Positions 1-8,510 of a stretch of 64,000 nucleotides of DNA are shown one piece after another. The DNA lies in the NCBI GenBank assembly GCA_023398375.1, contig JAEWSH010000051.1:124001-188000 (forward strand). Direction: 5' to 3'. A program made the position numbers and the translations under genes. How positions within the stretch are numbered: the first letter of the stretch is position 1; every line of letters begins with the position of its first letter. Below the pieces are notes generated by a model. That model was not told where the DNA came from, ran no database searches, and was given only the letters and a program-made list of their open reading frames with translations. This stretch comes from Bacillota bacterium (lineage in GTDB: Bacteria > Bacillota > Clostridia > Lachnospirales > Lachnospiraceae).

Positions 1-1414
1 CCAGGCAGGATTTACAAAAGAATATCTTCGAAGGTATCATATCAGTCCTTCACAAATCGTATTTGAATTAACAGAACGCGATTCCAGTACAGATATGATT
101 GGATTTGGGAGTGTTGTGGAGCATTATAAAAAGCAACAGTATGGAATAGCGATCGATGATCTTGGTTCCTGTTATTCGGGCTTGAATCTTATTTGTGAGC
201 TACAGCCACATTTTGTAAAATTAGATATGCAATTAGTTCGGGAATTACATAATAATAGCAGTAAATTGGCATTATTAAAAAGTCTGAAAGAATTTTCTTC
301 CATGACAAATATGCGATTGGTCGCGGAGGGGATAGAAACAAAAGAAGAACTGGAAACACTAATCAGTATAGGGATACACTATGGGCAAGGTTATTATATC
401 GGAAGGCCAAATGAGAATATTATGCCGATACAGGATGAGGTCGTAAAAAATATTAAAGAATGTAATGTAAAAAAACATAATATTAATAATCATGGTATGA
501 ACAATTCTTATATTAAGCATATTTGTACCAATGGATTGACCGTACAGGAAAATATGAGCGTGGAGCAGGTACTTTCTTATTTTGAGGAAAATCCATCATT
601 TCCCGGAATTTGTATTACACATTTAAGGAAAGTAAAAGGTATCCTCACAAAAGAAAAACTGCAGAGAATATTAAGCGGAAGGTATGGGTTCAGTTTACAT
701 CAGAACAAGGAAGTAACGGCTATTATGGATAGGGATTTTCTTGAGGTAGATGCATATACACCGATCAGTACTGTTTCAGCGATTGCAATGGATAGAAGCG
801 AAGGCAGTTTGTACGATTTTGTCGTGGTTACGGAGGAAGGGCATTACCTTGGTATCGTTACGGTAAAAGATCTTCTGATAAAGTCAACAGAAATAAGTGT
901 AAATGCTGCCAAATCATCTAATCCACTTACCGGATTGCCTGGAAATCTGGTGATTAACCAGGAAATATCAAGGCTGGTAGAACATAATATGCAGTATACA
1001 GTTATGTATATTGATATGGATAATTTTAAAGCGTTTAACGATGTATATGGATTTGAAAGAGGAGATGAAGTAATCCGCATTATGGCACAGGTGCTGAAAG
1101 AGCAAATAGAGGAAGCAGGATTTATAGGTCATGTCGGCGGGGATGATTTTGTTGTCATTTTGTACCATAATGAATATCAGATGTTGTGCAGGGAAATAAC
1201 ACATCAATTTGAAGAAAGAGCAAGAAAATTATATTCTGAAAATGACAGGGAAAGAGGATATATAGAGACGGAGAACCGGCGCGGTGAATGGGAGCGTTAT
1301 CCGTTGCTTTCGATCACAATAGCCTTGATGACAGATAAAGAAAAAAAATATCTAAGTCATTATGAATTGGTCGAAGAATTGGCCGCAAGAAAAAAGCTTG
1401 CAAAGCAGAAATGA
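1..1414 (+). CDS. EAL-CBS-GGDEF cyclic-di-GMP signalling protein (5' end missing)
   Basis: The reading frame is open from the first bases of the window, so the start lies upstream. In order, the visible part shows the second half of an EAL phosphodiesterase domain (ELTE near nt 65-76, then DDLG, VKLD, VAEGIET and GQGYYIGRP), a pair of CBS-type sensory repeats (about nt 500-880), and a C-terminal GGDEF domain (NPLTGLPGN, DNFKAFNDVYG, and signature GGDDF near nt 1138-1152). The signature is a conservative variant of GG(D/E)EF, so diguanylate cyclase activity is possible but not certain. The EAL motif itself is outside the window. Such proteins make or break c-di-GMP in the cytoplasm, with the CBS pair probably sensing an adenine nucleotide. 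No operon partner is seen; the next gene has its own promoter 100 bases later. Confidence 0.9.
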   Translation, partial: QAGFTKEYLRRYHISPSQIVFELTERDSSTDMIGFGSVVEHYKKQQYGIAIDDLGSCYSGLNLICELQPHFVKLDMQLVRELHNNSSKLALLKSLKEFSSMTNMRLVAEGIETKEELETLISIGIHYGQGYYIGRPNENIMPIQDEVVKNIKECNVKKHNINNHGMNNSYIKHICTNGLTVQENMSVEQVLSYFEENPSFPGICITHLRKVKGILTKEKLQRILSGRYGFSLHQNKEVTAIMDRDFLEVDAYTPISTVSAIAMDRSEGSLYDFVVVTEEGHYLGIVTVKDLLIKSTEISVNAAKSSNPLTGLPGNLVINQEISRLVEHNMQYTVMYIDMDNFKAFNDVYGFERGDEVIRIMAQVLKEQIEEAGFIGHVGGDDFVVILYHNEYQMLCREITHQFEERARKLYSENDRERGYIETENRRGEWERYPLLSITIALMTDKEKKYLSHYELVEELAARKKLAKQK

Positions 1415-1507
1415 TACGGTAACATAAAAAGTCACTAAATTATCAGAGATGGATTGTCAAAAGTATATTTGATGGTCTGTCTTTTTATTAGTAGACTTTG
1501 AAAAAAC

Positions 1508-1570
1508 TTGACTTATATAAAGTTACAGCATATTATATAGGCAGTCTATATATAGATTGTCTATATAATA
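1508..1570 (+). promoter_or_regulatory. Promoter and 40-bp palindromic operator of the PadR gene
   Basis: TTGACT (1508-1513), a 17-base spacer and TATTAT (1531-1536) form a promoter. A palindrome spans 1531-1570 and is centred at 1550/1551; only two of its 20 base pairs are mismatched. It covers the -10 box and the likely transcription start, which fits autorepression by PadR. The role is inferred from position. Confidence 0.7.
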
Positions 1571-1591
1571 TAAAGGAGAAGGATAGATAAT

Positions 1592-1921
1592 ATGGCAATT
1601 GATAAAACACTTATTTCGGGAAGTATGACGATGCTCTTGTTAAAACTATTATCAGACAAGGATATGTACGGTTACGAGATGATTGACACACTACGACAGC
1701 GTTCACAAAATGTGTTTGAACTTAAAGCAGGAACGTTATATCCATTGCTTCACAGTCTGGAGGATAAGCATTTGCTGACTTCTTATGAACAGGAAGTATT
1801 AGGCAAAGTTCGTAAATATTACAGCATAACAAAAGAAGGAAAAAGCCTGTTAAAAAGCAAGGAAACTGAATGGAAAGAATATTCCAAAGCGGTAACCAAA
1901 GTGCTTGCAATGGGGGTATAA
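1592..1921 (+). CDS. PadR family transcriptional regulator
   Basis: A 109-residue winged-helix protein of usual PadR length. It shows the family pattern in the N-terminal half: a 'DMYGYEMIDTLRQRS' helix, then 'LKAGTLYPLLHSLE' and a wing 'KVRKYYSITKEGK'. The start ATG follows AAAGGAGAAGG with good spacing. The stop lies 4 bases before the ATG of the downstream membrane protein, so the two form a translationally close pair. PadR proteins usually repress a neighbouring membrane protein gene and are released by a small ligand or an envelope stress cue. The near-perfect palindrome upstream is the likely operator. The ligand is unknown. Confidence 0.92.
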   Translation: MAIDKTLISGSMTMLLLKLLSDKDMYGYEMIDTLRQRSQNVFELKAGTLYPLLHSLEDKHLLTSYEQEVLGKVRKYYSITKEGKSLLKSKETEWKEYSKAVTKVLAMGV

Positions 1922-1925
1922 GATT

Positions 1926-3308
1926 ATGGAAAAATATTTAAGTAAGCTCTTGGAACAGATACGCTGTAAAAAAGCGCGTACTTTTATTGAACAGGAAATA
2001 CGAGGCCATATGGAAGATCAGATAGCAGATAATAAGTCACATGGAATGTCTGAGGAACAAGCGGTCAGAGCTGCAGTAAAGGATATGGGAGATCCGGTAG
2101 AGACTGGTATTTCATTGGATCGTATTCATAAACCACAGGCTGCCTGGAGTATGATTATCATTATGGTAGTCATCAGTCTGTTTAGTATTTTGGTTCATAT
2201 TATGATTGGTCAAGGTACAGAAGAAATAGATGGTTATTCCAGTGCGGGTTATATTACAAGAGCAATTAGACACATTGTTATCGGTTTTATTGCGATGCTG
2301 ATAGTATATCGGATCGATTACAGCTTTATGGCAAAATATGCAAAAGTGATTGCAGCTATCTTTCTTGGATTTATGTTTTTACAGATTTTCTTTTTGGGAG
2401 ATGAGAGGAATGGAGCAATGTCGTTTATTTCTTTAGGAGGAATAAGCATTTCTGCGATTTATTTTATGTTGCTGTTTGTCCCTGTATATGGAGCGATTTT
2501 GTATCAATACCATGGACTGGGGTATCAAGGAATCATAAAATCAATTTTCTGGATGCTTGTACCGGCCTGGTTGACATTGTATATTCCATGTACAAGCCTT
2601 TCTATGACGCTCTTTTTTATGATGGCAGTTCTGTTATCGATAGCTGTTCGGAAAGACTGGTTTCATATATCCAAAAAAAATTTTCTGATAGTATTCTGGA
2701 GTGTGATTGTAGCCTTGCCGATATTATTATTGCTCAAACTACATTGGCTTGCCGATTATCAGTCCATGCGTATCAGGGTACTTTTGAGCGGAGAAATAAG
2801 TGAATATAATTATGTCGGAAGACTGATAAAGGAATACGCTGCAAGCAGTAAACTCTTTGGAACGAGTGGAAAGAAGATTATAGGAGTTCTGCCAGAGTAT
2901 AGCAGAAGTTATATACTGACTGTCATAAGTACTTATTATGGTATCATAACAGCTTTGATTGTGTGTTGTCTTCTTGCATTTGTTACATTCAAAATATTTC
3001 GGATTTCATTACGTCAGAAAAATCAGCTTGGAATGATAATGGGATGTGGTTGCGGAATGGTATTTCTGACCAATTTAGGTATCAACATCGGTATCAACGT
3101 AGGTATATTTCCAACAGCACAGACATTCTTGCCATTTTTTTCATCAGGTGGAACGGGAATCATAGTAAGCTATATTCTGATTGGTATTATATTGAGCATT
3201 TACCGTTATAAAAACATCCTGCCGACGCACGTTAGCAATAAGATATCCAATAGATTTATCAGGCGGAGAAAAGCAGAAAGTAGCTATTTGCCGGGCACTA
3301 ATAAATGA
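1926..3308 (+). CDS. HAAS domain-SEDS (FtsW/RodA/SpoVE-like) membrane protein, probably non-catalytic
   Basis: About 460 residues. The ATG at 1926 follows a GGGGGT ribosome site. Residues 1-70 form a HAAS-type prefix (helical, 'HMEDQIADNKSHGMSEEQAVRAAVKDMGDP'-like pattern) seen in PadR-linked membrane proteins. The rest has about ten hydrophobic segments and ends with the SEDS signature region 'FLPFFSSGGTGIIVSYIL'. SEDS proteins polymerise peptidoglycan glycan strands. The loop that normally reads PEAHTDF, with the catalytic Asp, reads LPEYSRSYIL here, so the Asp position appears to be Ser and polymerase activity is doubtful. The last about 22 residues are encoded over the remnant of an ABC-ATPase gene in another frame, so the natural C-terminus may have been altered. 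Confidence 0.82.
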   Translation: MEKYLSKLLEQIRCKKARTFIEQEIRGHMEDQIADNKSHGMSEEQAVRAAVKDMGDPVETGISLDRIHKPQAAWSMIIIMVVISLFSILVHIMIGQGTEEIDGYSSAGYITRAIRHIVIGFIAMLIVYRIDYSFMAKYAKVIAAIFLGFMFLQIFFLGDERNGAMSFISLGGISISAIYFMLLFVPVYGAILYQYHGLGYQGIIKSIFWMLVPAWLTLYIPCTSLSMTLFFMMAVLLSIAVRKDWFHISKKNFLIVFWSVIVALPILLLLKLHWLADYQSMRIRVLLSGEISEYNYVGRLIKEYAASSKLFGTSGKKIIGVLPEYSRSYILTVISTYYGIITALIVCCLLAFVTFKIFRISLRQKNQLGMIMGCGCGMVFLTNLGINIGINVGIFPTAQTFLPFFSSGGTGIIVSYILIGIILSIYRYKNILPTHVSNKISNRFIRRRKAESSYLPGTNK

Positions 3309-3435
3309 TCCGGAAATTATTATAGCGGATGAACCAACAGGTAATTTGGACTCAAAATCAGTAGCTGTTATTGTTAATATTTTTAATACAGGAAGATATG
3401 AAAAAAAGCTGATTATGGTTACTCATATGATGTAA
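3241..3435 (+). pseudogene. Remnant of an ABC transporter ATPase gene (signature, Walker B and H-loop part)
   Basis: In a frame different from the SEDS-like gene, nt 3241-3432 translate to a clean ABC-ATPase segment: 'LSGGEKQKVAICRAL' (signature), 'IIIADEPTGNLDSK' (Walker B and D-loop) and 'KLIMVTH' (H-loop), then stop at 3433-3435. Walker A and the whole first half are absent, and the end after TH is missing. This resembles the MacB/LolD-type exporters that often sit beside PadR genes. There is no start codon or ribosome site for it. It overlaps the last about 68 bases of the SEDS-like gene, which marks a deletion junction near 3240. Confidence 0.85.
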
Positions 3436-3513
3436 TAGTATAATAATTGAAATGAATAAGATTTAATAGAATAAATATTGACATAATCTGGAAGAAGCAG
3501 TATTATATTTTTT

Positions 3514-3534
3514 GTTTAGAAGCTAAACAGTATA
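3514..3534 (+). promoter_or_regulatory. Inverted-repeat operator upstream of marR
   Basis: GTTTAG-AAG-CTAAAC is a perfect 6-3-6 inverted repeat (3514-3528) followed by AGTATA. A closely related site lies upstream of the MATE gene at 4067, so this is probably the binding site of the MarR protein encoded between them. Confidence 0.6.
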
Positions 3535-3563
3535 ACTGTGAAACAATAGTATTGGAGTTAACG

Positions 3564-4010
3564 ATGAGAGATTACAATCAAAGTTCTGAGATCATGGAGC
3601 GTATTATTAACAAATATAATCAGGCTGAAAATAGAAAACGGTGTTATGGTACCGACACCGTACTGACAAGAAAAGAAATTCATACGATTTATGCAATTGG
3701 AAAAAATTCTGGTATTAACGTAACTCAACTCGCAAAGCTACAGGGTGTTACCAAAGGTGCAGTGTCTCAGATGATTTATAAGTTAGTAGAGAAAGGATAT
3801 GTGAAGAAAAGCGTATCCATGAATTCTGATTCAGAAGTAATGTTGGAACTTACCACAGCAGGATGTGTTGCCTATGAGGCACATAATCAATTCCATAAAG
3901 AGACGCAGGAAGATTTTTTCTTATTGCTAAAAAATATGCCGGAAGAAACATATCAACAAATGCTTGAGATTTTAATTGCATTTGAAAAATCTCTTGATAA
4001 AAGGACATAG
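3564..4010 (+). CDS. MarR family transcriptional regulator
   Basis: About 148 residues. The ATG at 3564 sits six bases after GGAG; a TTG 12 bases earlier overlaps that ribosome site and is rejected. It has the MarR winged helix: 'LTRKEIHTIYAIGKNSGINVTQLA', recognition helix 'VTKGAVSQMIYKLVEKGYV', then a wing ending 'MLELTTAGCVAYEAHNQFHKE'. The family binds palindromes and is released by aromatic ligands or oxidation. It lies 151 bases upstream of a MATE efflux gene on the same strand, and both are preceded by the same inverted repeat, so it probably represses itself and the pump. Confidence 0.9.
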   Translation: MRDYNQSSEIMERIINKYNQAENRKRCYGTDTVLTRKEIHTIYAIGKNSGINVTQLAKLQGVTKGAVSQMIYKLVEKGYVKKSVSMNSDSEVMLELTTAGCVAYEAHNQFHKETQEDFFLLLKNMPEETYQQMLEILIAFEKSLDKRT

Positions 4011-4066
4011 CCTTCTATCAAAAGTATTTTTATAAAAACAGTAAAGTATATTTTTTTGCCCAAAAA

Positions 4067-4087
4067 GTATAGAAACTATACAGTATA
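4067..4087 (+). promoter_or_regulatory. Inverted-repeat operator upstream of the MATE gene
   Basis: GTATAG-AAA-CTATAC (4067-4081) is a perfect 6-3-6 inverted repeat followed by AGTATA. Spacing and flank match the site upstream of marR (3514-3534), which supports control of both genes by the MarR protein. Confidence 0.6.
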
Positions 4088-4161
4088 GATGATAAACAAA
4101 AAAGATATAAGAAAGTAATTACTAAATGTAAGAAAAATAAAAAACGAAAGAAGATAATAAA

Positions 4162-5520
4162 ATGCAAGAGGAAAATAACAGAATCTATTTATTAAGTAAA
4201 GAAAAAGTATCTAAAGCATTATTAAAACTGGGAATTCCAACTATGATAGGAATGATGACTTCCGCACTTTATAATCTGGTGGATGCATATTTTGTTGCGG
4301 GGCTTGGTACATCTCAGATGGGTGCAGTAGCAGTTGTATTTCCATTGAGTTTAGTAATACTGGGAGTCGGTTTGCTATTTGGATCAGGGGCATCTTCCTA
4401 TCTTGCAAGACTGCTTGGAGACAAGAAGTATAAAGAAGCAGATAAGTGTGCATCTACTGCGTTATTCACAAGCATTGGAGTTGGTACGGTATTCATACTA
4501 TCTATGTTGATGGGCCTTATGCCGCTTCTTAGAATATTAGGAACTACAGATACCATTCTTCCCTATGCAAAAGGATATGCAGAGCTATTTATCATAGGAT
4601 TACTGATTAATATTTTCAATATTACAATTAATAATATAGCAACGGCAGAAGGAGCGACCATGCTCAGTATGGCAGCTATGCTGGCAGGTGGAATTGCTAA
4701 TATTATATTAGATCCGATTCTTATCTATGTTGTTGGTCTTGGCGTAAATGGAGCTGCGATTGCAACGCTATTGTCAAGATGTATATCAGCAAGCATTTTT
4801 ATATACTATATAGTTGGTGGAAAGAGTGTATTTCACTTTTCAATTAGGAACATAGAACCAAGTAAAAAAGTTTATGGAGAGATATTCAAAGTTGGAATTC
4901 CAATGCTGGTATACCAATTACTAACAAGTGTTACATTGAGTATCACAAATCTGTTTGCAGCTCATTTTGGCGATTTTGCAATTGCATCGATGGGGGTGGT
5001 ATCAAGGCTTACATCCCTTGGAGGAATGATGATCTTTGGATTCCTGAAGGGATATCAGCCTTTTGTCGGATATAATTATGGAGCAGGCAACATGGAACGC
5101 GTGAAGAAGGCAACACGAATTACACTACTGTGGACAACGATATTCTGTGGTGTATTTTCTTTATTACTTGTAGTATTTGCAAATCAAATCATGCATGCAT
5201 TCAGCAAAGATGATGTAATGGTTATTCACACAGGAAGCAAGGCTCTTATTGTAAATGGTATCGTATTTCTGGGACTGGGATTTCAAGTGGTATATTCTTC
5301 CATGTTTCTGGCTTTGGGAAGAGCAAAAGAGGGCGGTATGATCAGTGTGGGAAGACAAGGTGCTTTTTTCATTCCGCTTATCTTTCTATTAACAGCGTTA
5401 TTTCATCTAAATGGTCTGATTTTGGCGCAGCCTGTTGCAGATTTGTGCTCTATCATAATGGTTTTCATATTAAAAACAAATTATGAGAAAGAAACTAAGA
5501 AAGAGGGAATTTATGCATAA
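4162..5520 (+). CDS. MATE family multidrug/cation efflux transporter
   Basis: 452 residues with about 12 hydrophobic segments arranged as two related halves, the standard MATE length. The N-terminus 'LLKLGIPTMIGMMTSALYNLVDAYFVAGLG' is the typical first helix of NorM/MepA-like members, and the second half begins near 'VGIPMLVYQLLTSVTLSITNLFAA'. MATE proteins use a Na+ or H+ gradient to expel cationic drugs or metabolites across the inner membrane. The ribosome site before ATG is weak (GAAAGAAG). It lies downstream of a MarR gene and shares its operator, which suggests inducible efflux. The substrate is unknown. The stop overlaps a strong hairpin. Confidence 0.92.
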   Translation: MQEENNRIYLLSKEKVSKALLKLGIPTMIGMMTSALYNLVDAYFVAGLGTSQMGAVAVVFPLSLVILGVGLLFGSGASSYLARLLGDKKYKEADKCASTALFTSIGVGTVFILSMLMGLMPLLRILGTTDTILPYAKGYAELFIIGLLINIFNITINNIATAEGATMLSMAAMLAGGIANIILDPILIYVVGLGVNGAAIATLLSRCISASIFIYYIVGGKSVFHFSIRNIEPSKKVYGEIFKVGIPMLVYQLLTSVTLSITNLFAAHFGDFAIASMGVVSRLTSLGGMMIFGFLKGYQPFVGYNYGAGNMERVKKATRITLLWTTIFCGVFSLLLVVFANQIMHAFSKDDVMVIHTGSKALIVNGIVFLGLGFQVVYSSMFLALGRAKEGGMISVGRQGAFFIPLIFLLTALFHLNGLILAQPVADLCSIIMVFILKTNYEKETKKEGIYA

Positions 5521-5546
5521 GTTGCGTAAGTCCTTGCAACTTATGC
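5515..5546. terminator. Hairpin between convergent MATE and feoB genes
   Basis: GCATAAGTTGC (5515-5525) and GCAACTTATGC (5536-5546) are perfect 11-base arms around a 10-base loop. The hairpin covers the MATE stop codon and touches the feoB stop. A real U-tract is lacking on either side, so termination is likely but not certain. Confidence 0.6.
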
Positions 5547-7690
5547 TATAAAAACAATCTTGCAACGGAGGTAAATAAAAAACAGGTAATAAGTCCCATG
5601 ACCGTCGGAATCAAAAAGGATAGAGCAGTCCATTTATTGCTTCCTGTTTCTTTTTTTATGGTGATTAAGGTTGTAGAACAAGGCCAGTGCATTAAGGAAA
5701 ACAGCATGGTACTGATTGCGGTAATCCAGGTCCAACCGTTATCAACAAGCAACTGTTTTAGTTCAACAAGATTATTAAGCTCCAAAATACTGCCCTGTTC
5801 CATATACGCCATTATAATAATCGGAATCACAATTTCATTTGCAGGCAGACCGAGTATAAATGCCATGAGGATAATACCATCTAAACCGAATAAATTTGCA
5901 AAAGGATCTAAAAATTCTGCACAATGATTTAATAAACTAATATTACCAATGGTAATATTAGCTATGATCCAGATGAACAAACCGGCAGGTGCGGCAACAG
6001 CTATTGCACGGCCTAACACAAATAGAGTTCTGTCAAAGATAGACCGGACGATGACCTTACCGATCTGTGGTCTGCGATAAGGCGGCAGCTCTAAGGTGAA
6101 GGAGGAGGGAACACCCTTTAAGATGGTCTTTGATAGCAAGTTAGATACGATAAAAGTCATAAATACTCCAAGAACAATGACTGCCGTTAATAAAATCGCG
6201 GATAGCAATGAATGAAAAATGCCTCTGGAAGCACCAACGAAAAACATGGAAATAATAGCGATGAGAGTTGGAAATCTTCCGTTACATGGTACAAAGTTAT
6301 TGGTAATGATTGCGATCAGGCGTTCACGCGGCGAATCGATGATCCTGCAGCCAACGATTCCTGCGGCATTACAGCCAAAGCCCATGCACATAGTAAGTGC
6401 CTGTTTGCCGCAGGCAGAGCACCGCTTGAAAGATTTATCCAGATTATATGCGATGCGTGGTAAATATCCGGCATCCTCAAGCAGCGTAAATAACGGAAAA
6501 AAAATTGCCATCGGAGGCAGCATAACAGAAACGACCCACGCTAAGACCCTATAAACACCAAGTATCAGCATTCCGTGAAGCCAATCAGGAACGTTACAGA
6601 AATGAAAAGTATCTGTTAATTTATCTTGCATCCAAAACAAACAGTCTGCCAGCAGTTGTGATGGATAATTCGCACCGGTAATGGTCAGCCAGAATACAAC
6701 AGCTAAAAGAGCTAACATGATAGGATAACCGGCCCATTTACTAGTAAGAATTTTATCAATCTTTCTGTCAGTCGCATTGTAAGTACAATTATCGTATGAT
6801 ACCGTATCGGCACAAATTTCCTCAGCAGTCAGAACGAGAGAAGAGACTATTTTATCTTTTAAATGAGTAGAAGAAATGCCATTATTTTGGAGCAATATTT
6901 TTGCCTGTTCCAGGGCAGATGTTATCGTTTCTTCTTTTAGGATATCAACATTAAGATAATGATTTAACTCACTGATTAGTGATTCATCATAATCAAGCAG
7001 CCTTAAACTAAGCCAGCGAGAGTTGATTTTATTAGGGATCTTATGCTTGATTTCAGCTTCCACAATAGCAATCGCTTCTTCAATAGGTCTTATGTATTTT
7101 ACTTGTAAAGAGTTTTTTTCATATTTGTTGTCGATCACAAGATCAAGTTCATTCATCAAAGCAGAAAGACTCTTTTTCTTTCTGGCAATCGTCCCTACAA
7201 CAGGGACACCCAATTTTTCAGATAGGTTCTTTATATCTATTTTAATATTTTTGTGCTTTGCCTCATCCATCAGATTTACACAAACAAGTACATGATTTGA
7301 GATTTCAATGGTCTGGAGCACAAGATTAAGGTTTCGTTCAAGACATGTGGAATCACAGACAACGATTACGGCATCCGGTTCACCAAAGCAAATAAAATTG
7401 CGCGCAACTTCCTCCTCAGTAGAATGCGCCATTAAAGAATAGGTGCCGGGAATGTCTACCAGAACATAAGATTTATCTTTTGTATTGCAATAGCCCTGTG
7501 CGTTTGTAACTGTTTTACCAGGCCAGTTTCCTGTATGCTGATTCAGTCCTGTAAGGTTATTGAACAGTGTACTCTTGCCTACATTTGGATTGCCTGCGAT
7601 GGCGACAACGATATCGTCGGGAGTTTGTTTTTTTATTTCAAGACCGGAGTCGACTGCTTTCATTCCAACGGCGTTTTTTGTCAGCCCCAT
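5546..7690 (-). CDS. feoB: Ferrous iron transport protein B (first system)
   Basis: 714 residues. The N-terminal cytoplasmic G domain has G1 GNPNVGKST (residues 33-41), switch I 'GNWPGKTV', G3 DIPG and G4 NLMD. The helical spacer is followed by a polytopic membrane part with the gate motif 'CMGFGCNAAGIVGCRII' and the later 'ALSFLIPTVMGLITCFLF' helix. FeoB takes up Fe2+ across the membrane, with GTP hydrolysis as control or driving force. Its ATG overlaps the last 10 bases of feoA, so the two are translationally coupled. It diverges clearly in sequence from the second FeoB at 11.5 kb, which argues for separate origins or a different metal or regulation rather than a recent duplication. Confidence 0.95.
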   Translation of the reverse strand: MGLTKNAVGMKAVDSGLEIKKQTPDDIVVAIAGNPNVGKSTLFNNLTGLNQHTGNWPGKTVTNAQGYCNTKDKSYVLVDIPGTYSLMAHSTEEEVARNFICFGEPDAVIVVCDSTCLERNLNLVLQTIEISNHVLVCVNLMDEAKHKNIKIDIKNLSEKLGVPVVGTIARKKKSLSALMNELDLVIDNKYEKNSLQVKYIRPIEEAIAIVEAEIKHKIPNKINSRWLSLRLLDYDESLISELNHYLNVDILKEETITSALEQAKILLQNNGISSTHLKDKIVSSLVLTAEEICADTVSYDNCTYNATDRKIDKILTSKWAGYPIMLALLAVVFWLTITGANYPSQLLADCLFWMQDKLTDTFHFCNVPDWLHGMLILGVYRVLAWVVSVMLPPMAIFFPLFTLLEDAGYLPRIAYNLDKSFKRCSACGKQALTMCMGFGCNAAGIVGCRIIDSPRERLIAIITNNFVPCNGRFPTLIAIISMFFVGASRGIFHSLLSAILLTAVIVLGVFMTFIVSNLLSKTILKGVPSSFTLELPPYRRPQIGKVIVRSIFDRTLFVLGRAIAVAAPAGLFIWIIANITIGNISLLNHCAEFLDPFANLFGLDGIILMAFILGLPANEIVIPIIIMAYMEQGSILELNNLVELKQLLVDNGWTWITAISTMLFSLMHWPCSTTLITIKKETGSNKWTALSFLIPTVMGLITCFLFTSVARLFL

Positions 7691-7941
7691 GATATTATCC
7701 CCTCATTTGTTTCATGGATTAAAATATTGCAGCAATCCTCTGAGCGGATTGCAATAACAGCGCCACGGATTAAAAATGCGGAAGGGTCACCACCCGGACT
7801 TCTGCCAAGGCATTTCACTGTCGTGTTTTCAATCAGACCGATATCCAGAAGTCTTCTCCGAATGCTACCCGTGGATAAGAGTTCTTTGACCAGGGCTGTC
7901 TGCCCGGGTTCTATGTCATTTAAACAATTTATTTTATTCAT
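7681..7941 (-). CDS. feoA: FeoA family ferrous iron transport protein A
   Basis: 86 residues with an SH3-like FeoA fold: 'LNDIEPGQTALVKELLSTGSIRRRLLDIGLIENTTVKCLGRSPGGDPSAFLIRGAVIAIRSEDCCNILI'-type pattern, in which the G(S/A)xRRRLLDxGL stretch and the 'GDP...IRG..IAIR' stretch are diagnostic. FeoA is a small cytoplasmic partner that helps FeoB. Its stop overlaps the feoB start by 10 bases. The gene is divergent from a DtxR-family regulator (start at 8055), and the 113-base intergenic region should hold the shared control sites. Confidence 0.93.
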   Translation of the reverse strand: MNKINCLNDIEPGQTALVKELLSTGSIRRRLLDIGLIENTTVKCLGRSPGGDPSAFLIRGAVIAIRSEDCCNILIHETNEGIISWG

Positions 7942-7972
7942 AAATATTCACCTCATAATATATATTAGGATA

Positions 7973-7989
7973 AGGAAACATTGTTTCTT
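7973..7989. promoter_or_regulatory. Possible operator between feoA and the divergent DtxR-type gene
   Basis: AGGAAAC-ATT-GTTTCTT is an inverted repeat with one G-T mismatch, placed in the feoA/regulator intergenic region and preceded by TTAGGATA. It could bind the adjacent DtxR-type protein. No clear -35 box was found, so this is tentative. Confidence 0.35.
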
Positions 7990-8054
7990 AATGCATTATA
8001 TTATGATTTGAAAAATTGGTTACTGATTTCTGCTAAAATTTGGAGTGACAGAAT

Positions 8055-8510
8055 ATGAATAATGAGAAAGGCTTTTATACACTAAAAGGCTATCAACGAT
8101 ATGAAACGAATGAAATGACGGCATCTATGGAAGATTACCTTGAGATGATATGCAGAATATTAGAAAACACCAATGTGGTAAGAATAAATGAACTTGCAGA
8201 TAAATTACATGTAAAGCCTTCTTCCGCATCCAAAATGGTGAACAATTTAAAAGAAGCAGGCTATATAGAGTTTCAAAAATACGGTTATATCTCAGTGACA
8301 AAAAAAGGATTCGATGCTGGAAAATATTTACTTCATAGACATGAGGTACTTCATAAATTTTTATGTATGATTAATCAAACGGATAATGAATTGAATCAAG
8401 TAGAAAAAATTGAACATTTTATAAATGAGACAACCATAAATAATCTTGAAAAACTTACCAATGAACTAACAAAAGGAAAAAAAACATGGTTGCTGCTGAA
8501 TAAAAAATAA
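8055..8510 (+). CDS. DtxR/MntR family metal-dependent regulator
   Basis: 151 residues. The N-terminal winged helix is 'TASMEDYLEMICRILENTNVVRINELADKLHVKPSSASKMVNNLKEAGYIE', followed by the dimerisation/metal domain with 'LLHRHEVLHKFLCMI' and 'VEKIEHFINETTINNLEKL'. The His/Glu ligands of the second half are mostly recognisable, but the usual EAC/EEAC cysteine position is not, so metal choice is uncertain. GGAG lies eight bases before the ATG. Divergent orientation from feoAB suggests that it senses Fe2+ or Mn2+ and represses that operon. An additional about 20 residues precede the normal family start. Confidence 0.88.
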   Translation: MNNEKGFYTLKGYQRYETNEMTASMEDYLEMICRILENTNVVRINELADKLHVKPSSASKMVNNLKEAGYIEFQKYGYISVTKKGFDAGKYLLHRHEVLHKFLCMINQTDNELNQVEKIEHFINETTINNLEKLTNELTKGKKTWLLLNKK

